Under the pieces are notes generated by a model, which was not told the origin of the DNA, did no database searches, and worked only from the letters and a program-made list of their open reading frames with translations. A program made the translations under genes and the position numbers. This document shows, one piece after another, positions 1-7,223 of a DNA stretch of 10,233 nt (positions are counted from its first letter, which is position 1; every line of letters starts with the position of its first letter). The stretch comes from an uncultured Clostridia bacterium (GTDB taxonomy: Bacteria; Bacillota; Clostridia; Oscillospirales; CAG-272): the NCBI GenBank assembly GCA_904502055.1, contig CAJGDZ010000056.1, positions 1 to 10,233 on the forward strand. The letters are read 5' to 3'.

Positions 1-825
1 CTTGTTCTCAATTGCCTCGGCGGAATAATTCTCGGCAATGACCCCATCGGTTTCGGGATTATAATAGACGTAATCAATACCGTTGAGAATGCCGCGAAGC
101 TTTGAGCGCTCCGCTCGGATGATATACTCCAGACCGTGCGCATACTCCGCAGTGCATATCTCCTCGGCATAGCGCGGACTTACCGTGGAAACGCGATCTG
201 CGCATACAATGGCGCCCTTCATTAAATTGATACATCCATCGTACTCCAGCATACCGTGCGCGTCCTCAGCAAGCCCAAAAACGTCACCAAGGATGCGAAA
301 ATCATACTTTCCCTGATACTCAATATTGTGAATAGTAAAAACGGTTTTTATTCCCGCATATCCCTGCCGCGTTTGAAAAAGACGCTTTAGATAGATAACA
401 CTGAGCGCACTGTGCCAGTCGTTCGCGTGCAGTATGTCGGGATAGAAGCCAATGTGTCCGAGCATTTCCAAAACGGCCATGCAAAAATACGCGTAACGCT
501 CGCCGTCATCGTAATGCCCGTAAAGCCCTTCACGCTTGAAATAATACTCGTTATCGACAAAATAATACATCACATTGTCTCTTTTGATACATTTTACTCC
601 ACAGTATAGCCTTCGCCACGAGAGCCAAAGCTCAAAGGTCACCACATCCTCCATTTGTGCGCGCCAGTCCTCGCCGATCGCGCCGTAGAGCGGCATGACC
701 ACACGCACGTCGGTCTCGGCATCCGCCCGTGCGATGCTTGCGGGGAGTGATCCCATCACGTCACCGAGACCTCCCGTGGCGGCAAACGGCATGACCTCTG
801 CACCGACAAACAAAATCTTTTTCAT
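1..825 (-). CDS. glgA: Glycogen synthase (ADP-glucose type), N-terminal 275 residues, truncated by window edge
   Basis: Transfers glucose from ADP-glucose to the non-reducing end of an alpha-1,4-glucan in the cytoplasm (GT5 family). I translated the minus strand from the ATG at 825-823; it is open to position 1, so the C-terminal nucleotide-binding half lies outside the window. The N-terminal Rossmann half has recognisable GT5 blocks: TGGLGDV at residues 17-23, HANDWHSAL around 138-146, TIHNIEYQG around 168-176, VSTVSPRYAEE around 218-228 and GILNGID around 249-255. The family's usual KTGGL lysine, which contacts ADP-glucose in the E. coli enzyme, is alanine here (A16). The gene begins 17 bases after the glgD stop. 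AAAGGA (841-836) lies 10 bases before the ATG. It is the last glg gene visible in the operon. Family assignment is secure; catalytic competence cannot be judged from half a protein. Confidence 0.95.
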   Translation of the reverse strand, partial: MKKILFVGAEVMPFAATGGLGDVMGSLPASIARADAETDVRVVMPLYGAIGEDWRAQMEDVVTFELWLSWRRLYCGVKCIKRDNVMYYFVDNEYYFKREGLYGHYDDGERYAYFCMAVLEMLGHIGFYPDILHANDWHSALSVIYLKRLFQTRQGYAGIKTVFTIHNIEYQGKYDFRILGDVFGLAEDAHGMLEYDGCINLMKGAIVCADRVSTVSPRYAEEICTAEYAHGLEYIIRAERSKLRGILNGIDYVYYNPETDGVIAENYSAEAIENK

Positions 826-842
826 TTCTTTTCCGTCCTTTC

Positions 843-1976
843 TCAAACACTTGTGCCCTTGGCAATAAAAAACGGCAGCGTCTCGTGTCCCGAAAGCACA
901 CGCCTATCGTAAATCCGAACCCCTTTGTCGGTAATGACACAGTTCAAGGAAACGTTGCTTCCGATCACAGTATCCTGAAGTACAACGGAATTGCGGATCA
1001 CGCTTCCGCGTCCTACCCTTACACCGCGAAACAAAATGGAATTTTCCACCCTTCCCTCGATCACACATCCGTCCGCCACAAGCGAATTTTTCACCTCCGC
1101 ACACGCGGTGTATTTGGTCGGTGCGGAATTTCGAACCCTGGTATAGATCGGAAAGTTGGGCACACAAAACAGATCCCGATTTACCCTTGGATCGAGAAGC
1201 TCCATATTGCAGGCATAATACCCCTCCAGTGAGCCGATGAGCGCATAATATTTCTTGTGATGATACACGAAGAACCGATCACGGCCGACGTTCGGCAACA
1301 GCGCATCCAGGTAAAAATCCGTTTGCCTTTTCGTTGCCGCATACTCCACCAGATGAATCAGATATGTCCTTTTCGCAATCAAAATGTTTGTACTGAGACA
1401 CTCGGTTCCGCTTTTTGGACGAATTTTGGTAAAACCGAGGATCTGTCCTTCGTCATCGGAGGTTACGCGAACAACGTTGGCGTTGAACTCATATTTGCCG
1501 AATTCAACGTCCGCCGTTACCACCGTAACGTCGGCGTCGGTTTCCCTGTGCTGAGCAAAAACGCGTGAGAGGTCTACGTTGCAAATCGCATCACAGTCCG
1601 ATAAAACGACATTGTCCTCCTTGCAGTTCTTTAAAAAGCTCAAAACTCCCATAAGCGCTTCCAGGCGTGTGGTATACAGCTTGTCGGGAATAGGGCTTGA
1701 GAAGGAAGCAATGAAGGGCGGCAGGATCTTAAGCCCCCCCGAGCGGCGTGCCAGATCCCAGTCCTTTCCGTTTCCGATATGGTCAAAAAGCGATTGATAG
1801 TTATTGTGGGTCACAACCCCCACCCTGGTAATGCCTGAATTCACCATATGGGAAAGGGCAAAATCGATCAGACGGTATCGGCATCCGAACGGCACGCTTG
1901 CCATCGTTCGGCTTCCGGTCAATTCGCGAATCGCCCCGTCGTGAATGTTGGAAAAAATAAGTCCCGCTGCGTTCAT
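843..1976 (-). CDS. glgD: Glucose-1-phosphate adenylyltransferase regulatory-type subunit GlgD
   Basis: 377-residue paralogue of GlgC and probable partner subunit of ADP-glucose pyrophosphorylase. The fold is clearly the same: an N-terminal nucleotidyltransferase domain (for example VPFGCRYRLIDFALS at 28-42) followed by C-terminal hexapeptide-repeat beta-helix sequence from about residue 285. The nucleotide-binding loop seen in GlgC as GGQGSRL is absent; the equivalent stretch reads SNIHDGAIRELTG (9-21). The lysine of the AKPAV motif aligns with M25, and the FTEKP motif is altered to FTKIRP (182-187). An aspartate remains at the GDH position (D129 in DCDAICNVD). In studied Bacillota, GlgD has little activity alone and stimulates GlgC; I infer the same here. 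The ATG overlaps the glgC stop in an ATGA, which suggests translational coupling. AAGGAG (1993-1988) lies 11 bases before the start. Confidence 0.94.
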   Translation of the reverse strand: MNAAGLIFSNIHDGAIRELTGSRTMASVPFGCRYRLIDFALSHMVNSGITRVGVVTHNNYQSLFDHIGNGKDWDLARRSGGLKILPPFIASFSSPIPDKLYTTRLEALMGVLSFLKNCKEDNVVLSDCDAICNVDLSRVFAQHRETDADVTVVTADVEFGKYEFNANVVRVTSDDEGQILGFTKIRPKSGTECLSTNILIAKRTYLIHLVEYAATKRQTDFYLDALLPNVGRDRFFVYHHKKYYALIGSLEGYYACNMELLDPRVNRDLFCVPNFPIYTRVRNSAPTKYTACAEVKNSLVADGCVIEGRVENSILFRGVRVGRGSVIRNSVVLQDTVIGSNVSLNCVITDKGVRIYDRRVLSGHETLPFFIAKGTSV

Positions 1977-3175
1977 TCTGCTCTACTCTCCTTGATCTCG
2001 CTAATCATTTCTCCGTCACCAATGACGTAGTCACTCGGCACTCTTGTAGCCATGCCCACCACCGTGACGCCGCTTGCCTCTCCCCTCGGTCTGCCAATGC
2101 TTGCCCCGTCTCCAACCGAAACGTCGGTGTCAAGAATGGCATACTCAACACGAGCACCTCGACCCACCGTAACGCCACTCATTAAGACCGCATCCTTTAC
2201 GTAAGCGCCCTCCATAATCCTCACGCCCATCCCAATCACCGAGTCAATGACCGTGCCGCGGATCTCACACCCTTCGGTGATCGAGGCATTTTGGATCACC
2301 GCATTGGGACCGATGCGCTGCGGTGCAAGGTTCTCATGGCGCGAATAGATCCGCCAGCTCTCGTCATCCAAATTGAGAGCGGGGTTCTCGCCCAGCATAT
2401 CCATATGAGCCTCCCAAAGCGAGGAGACCGTGCCCACGTCCTTCCAGTAGCCGTCGAAGGAATAAGCATACATCCTCTCACCTGCCGCCAGCATACTCGG
2501 AATGACATTTTTGCCGAAATCCCCCGACGAGCTCGTATCGGCGGCGTCCTTTTCCAGATACTTGACCAGCTTTTCCTTGGTGAACACGTAAATGCCCATC
2601 GACGCCTTTGTGCTGTCGGGCTGACTTGGCTTTTCGGTAAACCTGTAGATCGAGCCGTCCTCGTTTGTGCTCATAATACCAAAACGGCTCGCTTCCTCAA
2701 GGGGAACGTCAATGACCGCAATCGTGCAGTCCGCCTCCTTTTGTTTATGGTAAGCAAGCATCCCCGAGTAATCCATCTTGTAAATATGGTCACCCGACAG
2801 GATCAGCACGTATTCCGGGTCGTACCGATCAATAAACTCTATGTTTTGGTATATGGCGTTTGCCGTCCCCTTGTACCAGTCGGACGAGGTCTTTCCCTGA
2901 TAAGGCGGCAGAATGGAAACGCCACCGTATGCACGGTCCAAATCCCACGGAAAGCCGTTTCCAATGTACTCGTTCAGCATAAGCGGCTGATACTGGGTGA
3001 GAACACCCACGGTATCAAGCCCTGAATTGATGCAATTGGAAAGCGGAAAATCAATGATGCGGTATTTTCCGCCAAACGGAACCGCCGGCTTTGCCACCTT
3101 ATGAGTCAACGCGTAGAGACGGCTTCCCTGACCACCGGCCAGAAGCATCACCACACATTCTTTTTTCTTGAACAT
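1973..3175 (-). CDS. glgC: Glucose-1-phosphate adenylyltransferase catalytic subunit GlgC
   Basis: Makes ADP-glucose and pyrophosphate from ATP and glucose 1-phosphate, the committed step of bacterial glycogen synthesis. With the ATG at 3175 the protein has 400 residues. Nucleotidyltransferase motifs are intact: GGQGSRL (14-20) with R19, AKPAVPFGGKYRIIDFPLSN (28-47) with K29, LSGDHIYKMD (126-135) with catalytic aspartate D129, and FTEKP (179-183) with K182, the glucose-1-phosphate lysine. Residues from about 285 form the left-handed beta-helix domain that carries allosteric sites in this family. A GTG at 3181 would add two residues, but its G is the last base of the GGAGG (3185-3181). The ATG at 3175 sits 5 bases after that site and is the better start. 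It follows glgB by 45 bases with no terminator seen, and overlaps glgD by 4 bases. Confidence 0.96.
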   Translation of the reverse strand: MFKKKECVVMLLAGGQGSRLYALTHKVAKPAVPFGGKYRIIDFPLSNCINSGLDTVGVLTQYQPLMLNEYIGNGFPWDLDRAYGGVSILPPYQGKTSSDWYKGTANAIYQNIEFIDRYDPEYVLILSGDHIYKMDYSGMLAYHKQKEADCTIAVIDVPLEEASRFGIMSTNEDGSIYRFTEKPSQPDSTKASMGIYVFTKEKLVKYLEKDAADTSSSGDFGKNVIPSMLAAGERMYAYSFDGYWKDVGTVSSLWEAHMDMLGENPALNLDDESWRIYSRHENLAPQRIGPNAVIQNASITEGCEIRGTVIDSVIGMGVRIMEGAYVKDAVLMSGVTVGRGARVEYAILDTDVSVGDGASIGRPRGEASGVTVVGMATRVPSDYVIGDGEMISEIKESRAE

Positions 3176-3220
3176 AAGCACCTCCGAAATTGCTCTGTAT
3201 TTGTCGTGTTATTTTGTGTT

Positions 3221-5089
3221 TCAAATTTGGATTTGTCGGCGAAGGATAAGGGCTCCGTTTGGCGGAACCGTGACCGACAGCTCACTCGAAGCCGACACCA
3301 AAAGCCGCCCCTCGTTCCGAACACCACCGCCGCCAAAGCGTGTGTCATCGGAATTCAAAGCCTCCTCATACCTTCCCTCACGCACCCCTTTCAGAAGATA
3401 GCCGTGATAACAGACGGGAGTGAAGTTTATAACAACGATCAGCTCCTCTCCCATCTTATCCCTACGACGGTAGGAAAGGATGCTTCGCTCTCTGTCATCG
3501 GGGTTGATCCAGGCAAAGCCGTCCCACGTGCGGTCGAGCTCATATAGCGGCGGATTTTCCAGATAGAAATGGTTGAGCTCCGCGCAAAAATACTGCAATT
3601 GCGCGTGACTTTCGTAATCGGTCAAAAACCATTCGGTCTCCCCCTCAAAGTCCCACTCCCGAAACTGTCCGATCTCACATCCCATAAAGGTAAGCTTTTT
3701 ACCGGGGTGCGTCATCATATAGGTCAAAAAGGTGCGGGTGGCATCAAATTTTTGCCGATAGTCCCCGAACATCCTGTCAAGAAGCGACCGCTTTCCGTGC
3801 ACGACCTCGTCGTGTGAAACGGGCAGAATATAGGATTCGCTAAAGCTGTAGGTCAGCGAAAAATTGGTTTTTTCGTGATGGTATTTGCGGTAGATCGGAT
3901 CCATCGTAACGTAGGACAAAATGTCATTCATCCAGCCCATATTCCACTTGAACGAAAACCCGAGCCCCTCCTCCTCAAAGCACGTCACGTTCCCGAAGGC
4001 TGTCGATTCCTCAGCGATCATCAGAACGTCCGGATAGGCCCCGCGCATATGTGAATTCAGCTTTCGGAAAAAGGCAATGGCCTCAAGGCTTTTGTTTTCC
4101 CCGTAAACGTTGGGAATCCATTCGTGCGGCAGGCGGTCATAATCCAGGTACAGCATCGAGGCTACCGCATCCACACGAAGCCCGTCAGCGTGATAATACT
4201 CTGCCCAAAAGCTTGCGCCCGATACCAAAAAGCATTCCACCTCGTTGCGCCCCACGTCAAAGCACCGTGTGCCCCAGCCCCGATGCTCCATGCGGTCGGC
4301 CCCCTGATATTCGTAAAGCGGCTCGCCGTCAAATTCATAAAGGCCGTGTGCGTCCTTGGGAAAGTGAGCGGGCACCCAGTCAAGGATCACACCGATCCCC
4401 GCTCCGTGAAAGGCATCGATCAGCGCCATCAGGTCCGAGGGCGTGCCAAAGCGAGCGCTCGGTGCAAAATACCCGCACACCTGATACCCCCACGAGCCGT
4501 CATACGGATGCTCCATCACCGGCATCAGCTCCACGTGGGTATAGCCCATTTGCTTGACATACGGCACAAGCTCGTTGATCTGCTCGCGATAGGAAAGCGG
4601 TGTGCCGTCCGCGTGCCGCTTCCAGGAGCTGAGATGCAGCTCATAGATATTCAGCGGCTGCTCCGAGGGATTCCTTCCCATGGTTTCTGCCCGGCGTCGA
4701 AGCCATGCATCATCGTTCCAACGATATTCGGAAGGATCAAAAAGCACCGACGCCGTCCCCGGCGGCTCCTCCATAAAAAAACCGTAAGGATCGGCCTTGT
4801 ATAGCTCCCCCTTTCGGGTGATCAGCTTGTATTTGTAGCATCTGCCCCTCTCAAAGCGCGCGGCGTCCACCTCGGTCTCCCAAATACCGCCCTCGGTCAT
4901 CCGAATCATGGGCGTATCCTCGCCCCACGCGTTGAAGTTGCCGACCAAAAAGACATTCTTCGCGTGTGGTGCCCATACGCGGAAGACGTAGCCGTCCTTT
5001 TGGCGGTGGGCACCCATATATTCATACGCGTGATAATTGGTGCCCTCGTGAAATAGAAAAGACGCCAAATTGTCGGTTTTGTTTTTCAA
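3221..5089 (-). CDS. glgB: 1,4-alpha-glucan branching enzyme GlgB (GH13)
   Basis: Cuts alpha-1,4-glucan chains and re-attaches them through alpha-1,6 links, creating branches in glycogen. From the TTG at 5089 it has 622 residues, typical of the shorter Bacillota enzymes (E. coli GlgB is about 728). Near the N-terminus is a CBM48-type beta-sandwich (VFRVWAPHAKNVFLVGNFNAW, about 35-55). The GH13 barrel follows with all four conserved regions: DWVPAHFP (237-244), GLRVDAVASM (303-312) with nucleophile D307, MIAEEST (357-363) with acid/base E360, and VSHDEVVHGK (424-433) with D427. A C-terminal all-beta domain ends in ALILRR. The longest frame starts at a GTG (5095), but GGAGG (5101-5097) is only 1 base before it; TTG 5089 is 7 bases after. 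It is the first gene of the glg operon, preceded by a TATAAT box on its own strand. Confidence 0.95.
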   Translation of the reverse strand: MKNKTDNLASFLFHEGTNYHAYEYMGAHRQKDGYVFRVWAPHAKNVFLVGNFNAWGEDTPMIRMTEGGIWETEVDAARFERGRCYKYKLITRKGELYKADPYGFFMEEPPGTASVLFDPSEYRWNDDAWLRRRAETMGRNPSEQPLNIYELHLSSWKRHADGTPLSYREQINELVPYVKQMGYTHVELMPVMEHPYDGSWGYQVCGYFAPSARFGTPSDLMALIDAFHGAGIGVILDWVPAHFPKDAHGLYEFDGEPLYEYQGADRMEHRGWGTRCFDVGRNEVECFLVSGASFWAEYYHADGLRVDAVASMLYLDYDRLPHEWIPNVYGENKSLEAIAFFRKLNSHMRGAYPDVLMIAEESTAFGNVTCFEEEGLGFSFKWNMGWMNDILSYVTMDPIYRKYHHEKTNFSLTYSFSESYILPVSHDEVVHGKRSLLDRMFGDYRQKFDATRTFLTYMMTHPGKKLTFMGCEIGQFREWDFEGETEWFLTDYESHAQLQYFCAELNHFYLENPPLYELDRTWDGFAWINPDDRERSILSYRRRDKMGEELIVVINFTPVCYHGYLLKGVREGRYEEALNSDDTRFGGGGVRNEGRLLVSASSELSVTVPPNGALILRRQIQI

Positions 5090-5096
5090 GCGCACG

Positions 5097-5103
5097 CCTC
5101 CTT
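5097..5103 (-). promoter_or_regulatory. Ribosome-binding site deciding the glgB start
   Basis: On the minus strand the bases AAGGAGG occupy 5103-5097. The next codons are GTG (5095) and, 6 bases later, TTG (5089). A 1-base spacer to GTG is too short for normal initiation, while 7 bases to TTG is ideal. I therefore place the start at TTG. Confidence 0.8.
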
Positions 5104-5117
5104 TTTGTTATACGATT

Positions 5118-5123
5118 ATTATA
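5118..5123 (-). promoter_or_regulatory. Candidate -10 box for the glg operon
   Basis: A perfect TATAAT lies on the minus strand about 15 bases upstream of the glgB Shine-Dalgarno sequence. At 16-18 bases upstream there is only an A-rich stretch and no good TTGACA match, so the promoter may be weak or activator-dependent. Transcription would start near 5111, giving a leader of roughly 20 bases. No terminator-like hairpin or riboswitch fold was noticed in the leader. Confidence 0.5.
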
Positions 5124-5220
5124 TTGCATCCCGCACGCATTTTTTAGGGAATTCTCGTCCCAAAAGCATCAACCGTACGACCGACTTCGACAAAAGCGGA
5201 TAAGTTTTTTTCAAAGTCAT

Positions 5221-5239
5221 AAAATTATCAAAAATTATC
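5221..5239 (+). repeat. Tandem 9-base repeat in the divergent glgB/ABC promoter region
   Basis: AAAATTATC occurs at 5221-5229 and again at 5231-5239, exactly 10 bases apart, about one turn of the DNA helix. It lies between the two opposed promoters, roughly 25-43 bases upstream of the rightward TATAAT. This placement suits a regulator binding on one face of the DNA or an A/T-rich UP-like element. It could also be chance in AT-rich sequence. Confidence 0.45.
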
Positions 5240-5263
5240 CATAAACAATACACATTCTCACAA

Positions 5264-5269
5264 TATAAT
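5264..5269 (+). promoter_or_regulatory. Candidate -10 box for the Gld-like ABC operon
   Basis: A perfect TATAAT lies 38 bases before the TTG start of the ABC ATPase gene. Transcription would begin near 5276 and produce a short leader containing the GGAGG at 5290-5294. The expected -35 position (around 5241-5246, ATAAAC) is a poor match to consensus. The upstream flank is strongly A/T-rich. Confidence 0.5.
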
Positions 5270-5301
5270 AAAGACAACTCTTTTTTCACGGAGGTGGCAT
5301 C

Positions 5302-6351
5302 TTGATCCAAGTAAGAAACCTGACCAAAAAATACGGCGATTTCTTCGCGCTGAATGACGTCAGCTTTGACATCGAACGAGGAAAAATTTACGGATTTTTG
5401 GGCCCGAACGGCGCCGGAAAATCCACGACGATGAACATCATAACGGGCTGCTTATCCGCCACAAGCGGAAGCGTGACCGTTGACGGCAAGGACATTTTCG
5501 ACAAGCCCCTTGAGGCCAAGCGTAAGATCGGCTATCTTCCCGAGCTTCCGCCGTTGTATACCGAAATGACGCCCGCCGAATATCTTGCCTTCATAGCGCA
5601 AGCCAAAGGCGTAAGCTATGAGGACGCACCGCGCAAGATCCGCGAGGTCATGGAGCAAACGGGAATCTCCCACGTGGCAGACAAGCTGATGCGCAACCTT
5701 TCCAAGGGCTACCGCCAGCGTGTGGGCATCGCGCAGGCGCTTCTCGGAGACCCTGAGGTCATTTTGCTGGACGAGCCGACCGTGGGTCTTGACCCCAAGC
5801 AAATTCTTGAGATCCGCGAGCTCATCCGTGAGCTCGGCAAAACCAAGACGGTCATTCTCTCCAGCCACATTCTGGCTGAGATCCGCGCGACCTGTGACCA
5901 CATTCTCATTCTCTCGCACGGCCGCCTTGTGGCCAATGACTCCATAGAAGCACTCGAACAAAGCGCCATGGCAGACAGCTCACTCACGCTGGCACTCAAG
6001 GGTACTTCCGGGGACGCCTCGGCTATTCTGGAGCCGATTGAGGGGATTCTTGGCATTCAGGCCTCGTGCGATGAGACGGAGGACGGCATCTGCCGCTTCG
6101 TTCTTGACATCGATCCGAAACATGACCCGCGCGATGCGATATTCTACGCGCTTGCCGAACACAAAATGCCCATCGTGGAGATGGGCATACATCACGCTAC
6201 ACTTGAGGATATTTTCCTTGCGCTCACCTCGGACGAGATGCCGAGCGAGGAGGAAATCGAGGTGGCTGAGTCCGAGACTGAGGAATACATCCCCGTGTTC
6301 TCGGCACAGCAAGACGAGCAAACCGAGGAAAAGGAGGAGGCCGACCAATGA
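5302..6351 (+). CDS. ABC-2 type transporter ATP-binding protein, Gld/Nat-like, with acidic C-terminal tail
   Basis: 349-residue cytoplasmic ATPase that should power the permease encoded directly downstream. Visible motifs are Walker A GPNGAGKST (34-42), signature LSKGYRQRVG (133-142), Walker B VILLDEP (153-159), D-loop GLDP (162-165) and switch histidine H189 in SSHIL. The Q-loop position reads GYLPE, with E81, as is common in this ABC-2 branch. Residues 310-349 form an unusual tail with 17 Asp/Glu in 39 residues after the folded domain. The start is TTG at 5302, with GGAGG (5290-5294) 7 bases upstream. Its stop overlaps the permease ATG (ATGA), and the codons of the acidic tail contain the permease's ribosome-binding site (AAGGAGG at 6331-6337). 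Substrate is unknown; sequence and gene order resemble the ATPase of GldA/F/G-type systems. Confidence 0.93.
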   Translation: MIQVRNLTKKYGDFFALNDVSFDIERGKIYGFLGPNGAGKSTTMNIITGCLSATSGSVTVDGKDIFDKPLEAKRKIGYLPELPPLYTEMTPAEYLAFIAQAKGVSYEDAPRKIREVMEQTGISHVADKLMRNLSKGYRQRVGIAQALLGDPEVILLDEPTVGLDPKQILEIRELIRELGKTKTVILSSHILAEIRATCDHILILSHGRLVANDSIEALEQSAMADSSLTLALKGTSGDASAILEPIEGILGIQASCDETEDGICRFVLDIDPKHDPRDAIFYALAEHKMPIVEMGIHHATLEDIFLALTSDEMPSEEEIEVAESETEEYIPVFSAQQDEQTEEKEEADQ

Positions 6352-7211
6352 GTGCCATTTTCAAACGGGAATTTAAATCCTATTTCATCAATATGTCGGG
6401 CGCCCTCTTTATTTCGGTGCTTCTGCTTTTCACCGGTATTTTCGTCACGGCACTCAACCTGCTTGGACAGTATGCAGCGTTTGAGTATGCGCTGGAAAAC
6501 GTTATCATCGTCTTTTTGCTCATCGTGCCGATCCTTAGTATGAAATCCATTGCCGAGGACAAACGGGCAAGGACCGACACACTTCTGTATTCCCTTCCCA
6601 TCCGCCTTTCCTCGATCGTAATGGGCAAATACCTGGCTATGCTTGCGGTGTTCCTGATCCCTTCGGGTATTATGGCATTATATCCGCTTCTTCTCAGTCA
6701 ATTCGGTGCGGTGAATTTTGCCACGGCCTACGCCTCGCTGTTTGGCTTCGTGCTTCTCGGTGCGGCGCTGATCGCCCTGTGTATGTTTATGTCCTCGTTG
6801 ACCGAAAGCCAGGTGATCGCCGCCGTGGTCGGCTTTACCTCGGTGCTTCTTCTGTATTTTATTCACGCGATCGCCGATATGATCCCGAGCACCCCCGCGG
6901 TCTCGCTTGCCTGCTTCCTTGTGCTGGCTATCCTCGCGGCACTTATTCTCCATCACCTGACCAAAAATATAGCGGTCTCCGCTATCATCGGCGGCGTGCT
7001 GACGGTGTTGGTGCTGGTGCTGTTTGTTATCAGCCCGTCGATCTTTGAGGGGGCCTTCCCTTCGCTTTTGAATGCATTTGCGCTCTTTCAGAGATATTAC
7101 GATTTTACCTACGGCATCTTCAATCTGAAGGACGTGCTGTTCTACCTTTCCTTCACGGCGTTTTTCCTGTTCCTTACAGGCAAATCGCTTGACAAGAAGC
7201 GCTGGGCATAA
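6348..7211 (+). CDS. ABC-2 type permease, GldF-like
   Basis: 287-residue, very hydrophobic inner-membrane protein. I judge there to be several membrane segments, at about 17-37, 51-65, 94-116, 128-149, 155-173, 182-201, 207-228 and 262-278; boundaries are by eye. The cytoplasmic stretch SIAEDKRARTDTLLYSLPI (67-85) matches the conserved loop of ABC-2 permeases after the second segment, which is thought to meet the ATPase. The gene starts inside the stop codon of the ATPase gene, a typical tight coupling of subunits. The GldG-like gene follows after 12 bases. Only one permease gene is present, so a homodimer or an assembly with the GldG-like partner is the simplest inference. The exported or extracted substrate cannot be told from sequence. 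Confidence 0.88.
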   Translation: MSAIFKREFKSYFINMSGALFISVLLLFTGIFVTALNLLGQYAAFEYALENVIIVFLLIVPILSMKSIAEDKRARTDTLLYSLPIRLSSIVMGKYLAMLAVFLIPSGIMALYPLLLSQFGAVNFATAYASLFGFVLLGAALIALCMFMSSLTESQVIAAVVGFTSVLLLYFIHAIADMIPSTPAVSLACFLVLAILAALILHHLTKNIAVSAIIGGVLTVLVLVLFVISPSIFEGAFPSLLNAFALFQRYYDFTYGIFNLKDVLFYLSFTAFFLFLTGKSLDKKRWA

Positions 7212-7223
7212 GGGGGAATAACG

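Noticed and set aside
2291..3025. Long open frame (244 codons) on the plus strand opposite glgC
   Set aside because: It lies wholly inside glgC, has no recognisable motif, and the minus-strand frame holds all catalytic motifs of the family.
4124..4804. 226-codon plus-strand open frame opposite glgB
   Set aside because: Composition is odd and rich in H, R and P; it shadows the GH13 catalytic core of glgB.
5147..5161. GGGA...TCCC inverted repeat near the glg promoter
   Set aside because: Only 4 bp per arm with a 7-base gap; easily chance.
5235..5243. TTATCCATA, one mismatch from a DnaA box
   Set aside because: A single near-match in AT-rich promoter DNA, with no cluster of boxes and no replication genes nearby; not evidence for an origin.
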